Part shown: piece after piece, positions 1 to 6,397 of the stretch
Layout of the letters: each line of letters opens with the position of its first letter
How positions within the stretch are numbered: the stretch's first letter is position 1
NCBI RefSeq assembly: GCF_001278755.1
Contig: NZ_CP012601.1
Location: 2,108,001-2,172,000, forward strand
DNA length: 64,000 nucleotides
Direction: 5' to 3'
From: Bacillus sp. FJAT-22090
GTDB lineage: Bacteria; Bacillota; Bacilli; Bacillales_A; Planococcaceae
Program-made: the position numbers and the translations under genes
The notes under the pieces: model-generated
The model's database searches: none
Seen by the model: the letters and a program-made list of their open reading frames with translations, nothing else
Told to the model about the DNA's origin: nothing

Positions 1-680
1 ACATGGGTAATATTTTCTTCTTGAAATGTAAAACGCTTAATTACTTGGACCGTTGTTTTTGCATACTTACCTTCTGAAGTAATGATTCGTTCAATGATAC
101 TTCCATTCTTACGACCTATTGGTGCTTCAATTGTAAAAGAATCTTCCATCACATGTCCATGCACAATCGCTTCATATGTCCTATAAATCGAACCTGTTTT
201 TTGCATTTCACTTAACAAATGATGAGCATGTCTATGCTTAGCAATACAAATAATTCCTGAAGTATCCTTATCTAATCTTGTAACAATATGAATTGTAGAA
301 GCAATTCCTTTTGATTGATAATAGCCTGCAACTTTATTGGCTATCGTTCCATTTGGATGCTCTCTAGAAGGAATTGTACTTATTCCTGCTTCTTTTAAAA
401 TTATTAGTATATGATCATCTTCAAAAAGAATTGGAAAGTCACCAAATTCGGGGATAAGTCCCTCACTTTTTTTCTCTTCTGGAAAAATAAGGGATACAAT
501 ATCTCCAACTTTTAGTTCATGTCTTACAGTCTTTTCTTCCCCATTAACTAAAATTTTTCCACCTTCATATTTAATACTCGTCAAAGCTTTTTTTGAAATA
601 CCATACTTTCTGATTGCATCTCTAAGTAGTATATGATCTTCCTTCATTGTAAATGTTAGCGTTAATTTTGTGTTTTTCAT
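1..680 (-). CDS. RluA/RluD-family pseudouridine synthase (YjbO-like), 3' end cut by window edge
   Basis: This enzyme would isomerise uridine to pseudouridine in RNA; which RNA is not evident. The visible 226 residues begin with an S4-like RNA-binding segment (about residues 15-65, ending in a KVGD turn). The catalytic motif RLDKDTSG follows at about 135-142, with Asp137 as the expected catalytic aspartate. The ATG overlaps the stop of the NAD kinase gene by four bases (ATGA), so the two are translationally coupled. The order relQ-ppnK-this gene matches relQ(yjbM)-ppnK(yjbN)-yjbO of Bacillus subtilis. The C-terminus lies outside the window. Confidence 0.9.
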   Translation of the reverse strand, partial: MKNTKLTLTFTMKEDHILLRDAIRKYGISKKALTSIKYEGGKILVNGEEKTVRHELKVGDIVSLIFPEEKKSEGLIPEFGDFPILFEDDHILIILKEAGISTIPSREHPNGTIANKVAGYYQSKGIASTIHIVTRLDKDTSGIICIAKHRHAHHLLSEMQKTGSIYRTYEAIVHGHVMEDSFTIEAPIGRKNGSIIERIITSEGKYAKTTVQVIKRFTFQEENITH

Positions 681-1483
681 TCTTTCAAATCACTATCAAT
701 AAACGAATCATGCACACGTTGCCAAAATGGAAATGAACGAAAACGAGCAAAACGTATTTTTTCATTGGCAACTCGATACATAATAGATTGAACATCTTTA
801 TGCAAAAGTTGCAAATGATCTACTGTTACCATAAAATCTGGACCTTTTACTGGTTTTAATAAACACGAATGATGCTTCGGTAATACAAGGGGTGAACCAA
901 CCGTACGGAAAACACGGTTATTAATAGAAGCAATTTCTGCTAATTGCATCGCCTCTAACGATGGATGAACGATAGCACCACCAAGTGCTTTGTTATATGC
1001 CGTACTTCCAGATGGAGTAGACATACACAATCCATCACCTCTAAAACGTTCGAAGTGCATACCGTTTAGCTCTACGTCCATTACTAAAGTAACGTCAGGA
1101 GATTTTACGGTTGATTCATTCACCGCTAAATAAACCGAGCTATCTTCTTCATGACGATAGTTAATCGTAACTTCCAGTAATGGATATTCTATTACATCGT
1201 ATTCTTTCTTAGCAATACTAATAACTAACTTTTCAATTTCAACCGGTTTCCAATCCGCGTAAAATCCTAAATGTCCAGTATGAATACCAACAAAAGCTAC
1301 GGAAGATGTTAAGTGCTTATACTTATGAAAAGCATGTAATAATGTTCCGTCACCACCAATGGATAAAACGATATCAGGATTTTCTTCATCAAATGTAAGA
1401 CCGAAATCCACTAGATACAATTTTGCATCTTCCATTAACTTATTGGAAAGATCATCATTTCGAGACTGTATGAAAAATTTCAT
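677..1483 (-). CDS. ppnK: NAD kinase
   Basis: ATP-dependent NAD kinase that makes NADP in the cytoplasm. The 268-residue protein has the family signatures: the GGDGT nucleotide-binding loop at residues 43-47, the NE pair at 122-123, and the conserved GDGL...[10 protein letters not shown] block at 149-164. The length is normal for Bacillales. Its ATG overlaps the last base of the relQ stop codon (TAATG), and its own stop overlaps the start of the downstream pseudouridine synthase. The genes from UPF0738 to the synthase therefore look like one operon. Identity is secure. Confidence 0.96.
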   Translation of the reverse strand: MKFFIQSRNDDLSNKLMEDAKLYLVDFGLTFDEENPDIVLSIGGDGTLLHAFHKYKHLTSSVAFVGIHTGHLGFYADWKPVEIEKLVISIAKKEYDVIEYPLLEVTINYRHEEDSSVYLAVNESTVKSPDVTLVMDVELNGMHFERFRGDGLCMSTPSGSTAYNKALGGAIVHPSLEAMQLAEIASINNRVFRTVGSPLVLPKHHSCLLKPVKGPDFMVTVDHLQLLHKDVQSIMYRVANEKIRFARFRSFPFWQRVHDSFIDSDLKE

Positions 1484-2160
1484 TATTCACGAGACCTCTC
1501 TTCTGTTTGGTTTAGATGTAGTTTTGGATTGGACAATTCTTTTATTTCGCTAAAATATTTTTGAGCTTCTTGAATTTCTCCTCTGATTAAGGACATTTCT
1601 TCATCTAAGCGAAAGGCCGCTTCTGCTGCGTATTGTAATCTTTTTTTAATTTCTTCAGGAAATACGCCTTTGTATTTATAGTTTAAAGAATGCTCAATAG
1701 ATGCCCAAAAATTCATTGCAAGCGTACGAATTTGAATTTCAGCTAATATGTTTATTTCTCCATGGATTGTTTGAACTGGGTATTCAATTATCATATGATA
1801 CGATCTATATCCACTCTGTTTTTTGTGAGAAATATAGTCTCGTTCTTCTACAATTGTTAAGTCATTACGTGCACGTAATAAATTAACGACGGTTTCAATA
1901 TCATCAACAAATTGACACATCATCCTTACCCCTGCAATATCCGGTATTTCTTTCGCTAATACATCAGAAGGCACGAATACAATTCCTTTTTCTAATGATT
2001 TATCATATATACTTGCTAATGGTTTAACCCGTCCAGTTACAAATTCAATCGGGGAGTTTATATTTTCTATTTCATATTGTGTACGCATTCCCTTTAGCTT
2101 AATTTTCAGCTCTGAAACTGCTTGCTTGTACGGCTCTAAAAAACGTTCCCACTGCCCCAT
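1483..2160 (-). CDS. relQ: Small alarmone synthetase RelQ (SAS1, YjbM)
   Basis: Single-domain (p)ppGpp synthetase that transfers pyrophosphate from ATP to GDP or GTP; there is no hydrolase domain. Visible motifs are [12 protein letters not shown] near residue 43, [18 protein letters not shown] and [12 protein letters not shown]...EHSLNYK, the G-loop and catalytic region of RelA/SpoT-type synthetases. The start at 2160 is preferred over an upstream GTG because GGAGGTC lies a normal distance before that ATG; it gives 225 residues, close to B. subtilis RelQ. It is followed directly by ppnK (TAATG overlap). Confidence 0.94.
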   Translation of the reverse strand: MGQWERFLEPYKQAVSELKIKLKGMRTQYEIENINSPIEFVTGRVKPLASIYDKSLEKGIVFVPSDVLAKEIPDIAGVRMMCQFVDDIETVVNLLRARNDLTIVEERDYISHKKQSGYRSYHMIIEYPVQTIHGEINILAEIQIRTLAMNFWASIEHSLNYKYKGVFPEEIKKRLQYAAEAAFRLDEEMSLIRGEIQEAQKYFSEIKELSNPKLHLNQTEERSRE

Positions 2161-2188
2161 AAGCGTGACCTCCACTCCACATGACTTT

Positions 2189-2572
2189 CTATGCTTTAAG
2201 AATCTCGTTAAATGCTTCCTCTACCGCACTTGAAAATTCAACACCATAGTTTTCATTTCCTTCGATATTGAAAATTAGCATCTCAAGTTCTTCTCGAAAC
2301 ATATCTAACACTAATTCATCCTCACCATATTGCAAAGTTGGATCTTTTGTTGCTTTTAATGTAGTAACTAAAAGCGGCCATACATCTTGTCCAAACTTAA
2401 CATAATGATATCCGGTTTCATCTTCTAGTAAATAAACAAATGCTAACGAATCTGAATCCGTTATCATTTGACCGCCTGCTTTTATTTGTGGATTTATTGG
2501 ATTGTCATCTAAAATAAATCTGATATCATTTTCTAATTGCACACCACTGTGCACATTATAAGTAATAGGCAA
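2189..2572 (-). CDS. UPF0738 family protein (YjbL-like)
   Basis: Small acidic cytoplasmic protein of unknown function, 127 residues, with no membrane segment or signal peptide. Position (between relQ and the divergent CYTH gene) and size match yjbL of B. subtilis, family UPF0738. The start is a TTG preceded by AGAGGAAG at a suitable distance. It is probably the first gene of the relQ-ppnK-pseudouridine synthase operon, since only 28 bases separate its stop from the relQ ATG. No function can be assigned from sequence. Confidence 0.82.
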   Translation of the reverse strand: MPITYNVHSGVQLENDIRFILDDNPINPQIKAGGQMITDSDSLAFVYLLEDETGYHYVKFGQDVWPLLVTTLKATKDPTLQYGEDELVLDMFREELEMLIFNIEGNENYGVEFSSAVEEAFNEILKA

Positions 2573-2605
2573 AGTATATCTTCCTCTCTATCCATTCTTC
2601 CCCTA

Positions 2606-2643
2606 TTTTATCATATTGAATGTCGTTGCAAAGCGTCTATAAT
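2606..2643. promoter_or_regulatory. Divergent promoter region between UPF0738 operon and CYTH gene
   Basis: On the plus strand a -35 TTGAAT (2616-2621) and a perfect -10 TATAAT (2638-2643) with 16-bp spacing precede the CYTH gene by about 30 bases. On the minus strand a TTGCAA and a TAAAAT 15 bp apart lie in the same segment and could serve the relQ operon. The plus-strand promoter is convincing; the minus-strand one is weaker. Confidence 0.6.
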
Positions 2644-2670
2644 AGAAATAATAAGAAAGGTTGTGAATTC

Positions 2671-3246
2671 ATGCATACTGAAAAAGAAATCGAATTTAAA
2701 AACTTATTGACTAAAGATGAATTCGAACAAATGCTCGCTCATTTTCAAGTAGACTCAGATGATTTCTATACACAAACTAATTACTATTTTGATACTTCAA
2801 GTAATTATTTTAAAGAAAAGAAAATGGGCTTTCGCTTGCGAGTGATGGCCAATAAAAATGAACTCACATTAAAAGTTCCTGAGAAAGAGCATATTATGAA
2901 CGAAACAACATATCTACTAACGGATAGTGAAAAAGAAGAGATTTTGCAGAACCTCCATTTTCCAGATATTCCAATTATAAATCAAATAAAGAATGAAGGA
3001 ACTCTCACTTGTATAGGAAGTATGCAAACTAATCGGGCTAATAAAACCTTTGAAAATGGAATGCTCTTTTTTGATCATTCACTTTATAGTCAAACAGAAG
3101 ATTTTGAAGTAGAATATGAGTGTGATAATGTCGAAAATGGAAAAAAAGTATTTGTAAATTTATTGGAATCACTTCAGATACCCATAAGAAGTGCCGATAA
3201 AAAGATTGCACGACTAATAAACTATAATCATACCTTGAAAGGTTGA
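2671..3246 (+). CDS. CYTH-domain protein (YjbK-like)
   Basis: Member of the CYTH (triphosphate tunnel metalloenzyme) superfamily. It opens with the diagnostic EIEFK (ExExK) motif at about residues 6-10 and continues with the alternating charged beta-strand pattern of the tunnel fold, e.g. GFRLRVMANKNELTLKVP. Relatives act on triphosphates or organic phosphates; the substrate of the Bacillus YjbK branch is not settled, and none is assigned here. The ATG at 2671 has AAGAAAGG upstream. The lytic transglycosylase gene follows after 6 bases. Confidence 0.86.
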   Translation: MHTEKEIEFKNLLTKDEFEQMLAHFQVDSDDFYTQTNYYFDTSSNYFKEKKMGFRLRVMANKNELTLKVPEKEHIMNETTYLLTDSEKEEILQNLHFPDIPIINQIKNEGTLTCIGSMQTNRANKTFENGMLFFDHSLYSQTEDFEVEYECDNVENGKKVFVNLLESLQIPIRSADKKIARLINYNHTLKG

Positions 3247-3252
3247 CACCTT

Positions 3253-3900
3253 GTGGATATACAATCATTAAAAACATTATTAGAAATTAATGCTATGCAA
3301 ACCCTAGGATCAGTACAAAGTTCTCAAAACTCTAGTAATTCTTCCTTGTTTTCAGACCTACTTGGAGAAGTACTTCAAGATAGCGGAAGTACTGCGAATT
3401 CCAATACTGCTAACTCTCTTTTTTATAATGGGAATGCTCCAGTATTTATTCCATCAAGTATTTCTATTCAAAATGACAGTCTAGCAACAACTTTATCGTC
3501 TTTCACATCACAAGGCGTTGCTTCTTCTAATTATGATGAAATTATTCAACACGCTGCTTCAAAATACAATTTACCTGAAAAGCTTATTTCATCCGTCATT
3601 AAACAAGAATCGAATTTTAACGCCAATGCTGTAAGTACGGCAGGTGCTTCTGGATTAATGCAATTAATGCCTGGTACTGCAAAATATTTAGGAGTAACTA
3701 ACATTTTGGATCCTTTAGACAACATAATGGGCGGCGCAAAATATTTACGTCAGATGCTTAACCAATTTGATGGGAATATTGAAACTGCTCTTGCTGCATA
3801 TAATGCCGGACCAGGAGCTGTTAAGAAATATGATGGTATTCCACCATATAAAGAGACGCAAAACTACGTAAAAAAAGTGATGAATTACTTCCAAGCTTAA
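3253..3900 (+). CDS. Lytic transglycosylase, SLT domain (YjbJ-like)
   Basis: Likely cleaves peptidoglycan glycan strands. The C-terminal ~120 residues are a Slt70-type domain: KQESNF carries the catalytic Glu, followed by GASGLMQLMPGTA, and then the AAYNAGPGAV motif. The first ~90 residues are Ser/Asn/Thr-rich and of low complexity, with no clear signal peptide; that is also typical of YjbJ relatives, so the export route is unclear. The start is GTG at 3253, six bases after the CYTH stop, suggesting co-transcription. A terminator follows. Confidence 0.9.
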   Translation: MDIQSLKTLLEINAMQTLGSVQSSQNSSNSSLFSDLLGEVLQDSGSTANSNTANSLFYNGNAPVFIPSSISIQNDSLATTLSSFTSQGVASSNYDEIIQHAASKYNLPEKLISSVIKQESNFNANAVSTAGASGLMQLMPGTAKYLGVTNILDPLDNIMGGAKYLRQMLNQFDGNIETALAAYNAGPGAVKKYDGIPPYKETQNYVKKVMNYFQA

Positions 3901-3936
3901 TTCGTCACTTTACTGACCCCTACATGATGCATAATG

Positions 3937-3966
3937 AAACGACCTCATTTAGTGGTCGTTTTTTTA
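3937..3966 (+). terminator. Rho-independent terminator after the lytic transglycosylase
   Basis: Stem AAACGACC/GGTCGTTT (3937-3944 with 3954-3961) followed by a run of T. It ends the CYTH-transglycosylase transcript. Confidence 0.85.
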
Positions 3967-3996
3967 TGGCTCTAACTTTAGAGACAGTCTAATTGT

Positions 3997-4025
3997 TTGA
4001 GATATTTGATGCAGATTGATAGAAT
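3997..4025 (+). promoter_or_regulatory. Candidate promoter of globin-spxH operon
   Basis: -35 TTGAGA (3997-4002) and -10 TAGAAT (4020-4025) with 17-bp spacing, about 30 bases before the globin start codon. Confidence 0.5.
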
Positions 4026-4056
4026 ATAAATAGAGCTAAGCAAAGGAGTCAGAAAG

Positions 4057-4455
4057 ATGACAGAAAAACCAATTCTTCCTTTTGATGAAATCGGAGCAGA
4101 AAAATTATCAGAGTTAGTCGATGCATTCTATAGTAATGTAGCAAAACATCCTAAGCTGAAGCCAATCTTCCCAAATGATTTAACAGAAACTGCAAGAAAA
4201 CAGAAACAATTTTTAACTCAATATTTAGGTGGCCCTAATTTATATACTGAAGAACACGGACATCCTATGATGAAGATGCGCCATAATCCGTTTCCAATCA
4301 CATCCGAACGTGCAGAAGCCTGGCTTGCTTGTATGAGTGATGCAATGGATAAAGTGGGTCTAGAAGGAAAGTTCCGTGATAATTTTTTTAGAAGACTTGT
4401 ACTTACTGCCAACCACATGGTCAATCAAATGAGTCATGAGGAGGAAAAAATGTGA
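4057..4455 (+). CDS. Truncated haemoglobin, group II (YjbI-like)
   Basis: Haem-binding 2-on-2 globin of 132 residues. The proximal histidine is expected at His76 in the KMRHNPF motif, the same position as in B. subtilis YjbI, and group II residues such as FYSNVAKHP and the WLACM segment are present. In the Bacillales this gene is coupled to spxH, as here, where the ATGTGA junction overlaps the spxH GTG start. A role in oxygen or NO chemistry near thiol stress proteins is an inference. A good Shine-Dalgarno (AAAGGAG) precedes the ATG. Confidence 0.93.
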   Translation: MTEKPILPFDEIGAEKLSELVDAFYSNVAKHPKLKPIFPNDLTETARKQKQFLTQYLGGPNLYTEEHGHPMMKMRHNPFPITSERAEAWLACMSDAMDKVGLEGKFRDNFFRRLVLTANHMVNQMSHEEEKM

Positions 4456-5267
4456 CAAGAATACAAATTCCGGCTGAAACGATTGCACATTCTTTAATAA
4501 ACAAGCCAATTGAAATGTATATTTTTCTTGATCCTCTTTGTTCAGCTTGTTGGGATTTGCAACCAATCATTCGGAAATTGCAAGTGGAATATGGACAGTA
4601 TTTTACAGTTCGCACAGTACTAAGTACTCAAATTAGTAAATTGAACACTGTTTGCAAAAAACCAAAGGAACAGATACTAAAAACAGAATATGATGTATCT
4701 GAAATAGAGCACCCTGTTTTCCCTACAATTGCAGTTAAAGCTGCAGAGTTTCAAGGAAAAAAAGCAGCAATACGTTATTTTAATAAACTACAAGAACATC
4801 TCTTTCTAAAAACTAGAAACGTAACCTCCTTCTCTGTGCTTCAAGATTTAGCAAATGAGGTTAAAATTGATGTGAAGGAATTTACAAATGATTTTCAGTC
4901 AAAAGAATGTGCTCGTTCTTTTCAAAATGATTTATCGATAACAAGTGAAATGGAAGTAACTTCTTTTCCAAGTATCGTTTTCTTCAACGAAAATATAGAA
5001 GACGAAGGCATTAAAGTGTCCGGCATTTATCCTTATGAAATTTATGTACAAATATTATCGGAAATGCTTTATGAAGAACCTAAGAAACAACAACCGCCGA
5101 CCCTAGAAAAGTTATTTGACTGGTTCCATTCAATATCAACTAGTGAAATAGCTTGCTATTATAATATATCTGAACAACTAGCCGAGCGTGAAATGAAAAA
5201 ACGTCTATTATTACAAGAGGTGGAAAGAGTTTTCATAGAGGGCAACGTTTTGTGGCAATTAAAATAA
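4452..5267 (+). CDS. spxH: SpxH (YjbH), ClpXP adaptor for Spx
   Basis: DsbA-like thioredoxin-fold adaptor that delivers Spx to ClpXP in Bacillales. It has the CSAC redox motif at Cys30-Cys33 (YIFLDPLCSACW) and the family's long C-terminal helical region. The length of 271 residues is slightly below that of other SpxH proteins. The GTG start overlaps the globin stop by four bases. The substrate gene spx lies about 5 kb away on the opposite strand in this window. A strong terminator begins three bases after the stop codon. Confidence 0.93.
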   Translation: MTRIQIPAETIAHSLINKPIEMYIFLDPLCSACWDLQPIIRKLQVEYGQYFTVRTVLSTQISKLNTVCKKPKEQILKTEYDVSEIEHPVFPTIAVKAAEFQGKKAAIRYFNKLQEHLFLKTRNVTSFSVLQDLANEVKIDVKEFTNDFQSKECARSFQNDLSITSEMEVTSFPSIVFFNENIEDEGIKVSGIYPYEIYVQILSEMLYEEPKKQQPPTLEKLFDWFHSISTSEIACYYNISEQLAEREMKKRLLLQEVERVFIEGNVLWQLK

Positions 5268-5270
5268 ATA

Positions 5271-5324
5271 AAAGCAGTCTAACATTTCAGTGTTATAAAA
5301 CTAGAATGTTAGACTGCTTTTTAA
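5271..5324 (+). terminator. Strong terminator after spxH
   Basis: A perfect 16-bp stem, AAAGCAGTCTAACATT (5271-5286) with its complement at 5305-5320, then a short T run. Its descending arm contributes the -35 element of the next predicted promoter. Confidence 0.9.
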
Positions 5325-5337
5325 ATTGGTCTATAAT
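5309..5337 (+). promoter_or_regulatory. Candidate promoter embedded in the spxH terminator
   Basis: TTAGAC (5309-5314) lies in the terminator stem and TATAAT at 5332-5337, spacing 17. The predicted start near 5344 is only about 7 bases before the ATG at 5351. Confidence 0.45.
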
Positions 5338-5350
5338 TCTTGTTAGGAGC

Positions 5351-5506
5351 ATGAAAAAAGAACAAGAGGTGCGTAGGAGAGGTGCAACACCGCGAACAGT
5401 ACAAGCTGAAAATCCATCCCCCCGAAACGTAGCGAAAATCAAAGCCTTCGCAAAAAAGAGTGCAGTGAAATTGTCTGAACAAAATCACTACACCTCAACA
5501 TTTTAA
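5351..5506 (+). CDS. Possible small basic protein, 51 residues
   Basis: I do not recognise this. It is rich in Lys/Arg (about 13 of 51), has the repeated patterns TPRTVQAENPSPRNV and KIKAFAKKS, and no membrane segment. AGGAG ends one base before the ATG, which is too close for efficient initiation, and the predicted transcript start leaves almost no leader. The region could instead be a non-coding transcript. It converges on the roxS terminator, which has a T run on this strand too. Coding status is uncertain; an extended reading frame from 5252 overlaps spxH and is less likely. Confidence 0.35.
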   Translation: MKKEQEVRRRGATPRTVQAENPSPRNVAKIKAFAKKSAVKLSEQNHYTSTF

Positions 5507-5554
5507 TTAGATTCTTTAAATAATAAGTTATACTTTATATTTACATAAAAATAA

Positions 5555-5673
5555 TGAAAAAGAAAAAGCCCATTCCTCCAATTGAGGAAAAGGCCTTTTC
5601 TTTTTACAAAGGGGATGGGAGAAATGTTCACGTTCAAACAAAGGGGTGTATGTTATCTTGTGATTTATTTCAC
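5555..5673 (-). ncRNA. roxS: RoxS/RsaE trans-acting small RNA
   Basis: Redox-responsive regulatory RNA that base-pairs through C-rich loops with mRNAs of central metabolism; known from Staphylococcus aureus as RsaE and from B. subtilis as RoxS. Read on the minus strand, the sequence contains GTGAAATAAATCACA, then ACACCCCTTTGTTTGAACGT, then TTTCTCCCATCCCCTTTGT, the conserved RsaE/RoxS order with two CCCCTTTG single-stranded motifs. It ends in a GC-containing hairpin (5561-5600) with a T run. The predicted size, about 118 nt, matches the family. To my recollection the B. subtilis gene also lies in the spxH-pepF interval. Identification rests on recalled sequence. Confidence 0.92.
5561..5605. 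terminator. Bidirectional terminator of roxS
   Basis: Hairpin of GAAAAAG-CC...TTCCTC and GAGGAA...GGCCTTTTC with T runs on both strands. It ends roxS on minus and could end the 5351 transcript on plus. Confidence 0.85.
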
Positions 5674-5708
5674 ACTCTTACTTTAACATGTCATTTTTAA
5701 AAATACAA
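5659..5708 (-). promoter_or_regulatory. roxS promoter with Rex/Fnr-type palindrome at the start site
   Basis: Minus-strand -35 TTGTAT (5703-5708) and -10 TAAAGT (5680-5685) are 17 bp apart, placing the start near 5673. The palindrome TGTGAAATAAATCACA (5659-5674) covers the start. It differs by one base from a TGTGAA-N4-TTCACA Rex-type box and exactly fits the TGTGA-N6-TCACA Fnr/Crp pattern. Its position suggests repression. In B. subtilis roxS is reported to be repressed by Rex and activated by ResD. Confidence 0.7.
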
Positions 5709-6076
5709 TATATTAGATACTCTTTTCACAAAATCGTCATACATAGGACGTCTAACCTTTATTAATTACTTTATTAATTACTTAATCAATACCTTTATCC
5801 GCATTGGTCATCACAACCAGCACCTGCCAAATACACGGATGTGCGCTTGCTGCACAGTACGCATCCGCCCCGCAGGATAAGTCGCTCCTTCGTCCAATCC
5901 CTCATTACTTTACGAGACTCCATTCTGCTCATTCCAGTGGCGTGTTTGGCGCACATCCTGATAACTTCTGAAAGATGACCATCAGATCAGATAACAATCG
6001 ATTAAATAGATACAATTCAATGAAAGAAGTATGCCAAATTCAGTTTTTCAGTATTATTTATTAACATTCTTGCTGA
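5709..6076. other. Gene-free interval between roxS and the phased array
   Basis: It holds a TTTTGTGAAAAG half-site (minus strand, near 5725-5735) upstream of roxS, a short direct duplication ATTAATTACTT near 5760-5785, and element A copy 1. I see no gene. Confidence 0.7.
5837..5958. repeat. Dispersed GC-rich element A, copy 1
   Basis: A GC-rich stretch bounded by the perfect inverted repeat GGATGTGCGC (5837-5846) and GCGCACATCC (5949-5958). The interior shares blocks with 48973-49093 and a decayed copy at 53172-53285: GCTTGC..CAC..TACGCAT, TCCGC/CCGCAGGAT, GTTGCTCCTTCGT. Downstream sequence ACAATTCAATGAAAGA (about 6009-6025) recurs after the 53-kb copy, so the mobile or amplified unit may be longer. 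No reading frame of note. Confidence 0.75.
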
Positions 6077-6325
6077 ACCATCTGATTGTATACGTGGACC
6101 AACCGATTATTGAGACAAACCATCCAATTATCTAGGCGAACCAACCGATTATTGAGACAAATCATCCGATTATCTAACCGAACCAACCGATTATTGAGAC
6201 AAGCCGTCCGTTTCGGCCGAATAAGCATTTTTTCTGACCGGATAGAAAAAATTGTGTCCGGATAAACGTAAATATGATCGGATAATAAACTTTGTACCCG
6301 GATAAATTACTATCTGTCTGTTTAA
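6077..6325. repeat. 21-bp phased degenerate tandem array
   Basis: About seven units at a 21-bp period start near 6077, 6098, 6119, 6140, 6161, 6182 and 6203. Units at 6098, 6140 and 6182 are identical (ACCAACCGATTATTGAGACA plus A); those between resemble ACCATCCAATTATCTAGGCGA. From 6238 the pattern changes to CCGGATA or TCGGATA every 20 bp (6238, 6258, 6278, 6298). The array fills the gap between roxS and the pepF terminator. No coding frame or CRISPR-like unique spacers. Confidence 0.85.
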
Positions 6326-6355
6326 CATCTTTTCTACATTAAAAATGGACTAATT

Positions 6356-6392
6356 ATAAAAAAAAAGACCGACATAAAAGATGTCAGTCTTT
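6356..6392 (-). terminator. Terminator of pepF
   Basis: AAAGACCGACAT (6364-6375) pairs with ATGTCAGTCTTT (6381-6392); a run of T follows on the minus strand. It lies just after the pepF stop. Confidence 0.9.
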
Positions 6393-6397
6393 CGATC

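Noticed and set aside
6077-6325. CRISPR array
   Set aside because: Units are contiguous at 21 bp with gradual divergence; no constant repeat separated by unique spacers and no cas genes.
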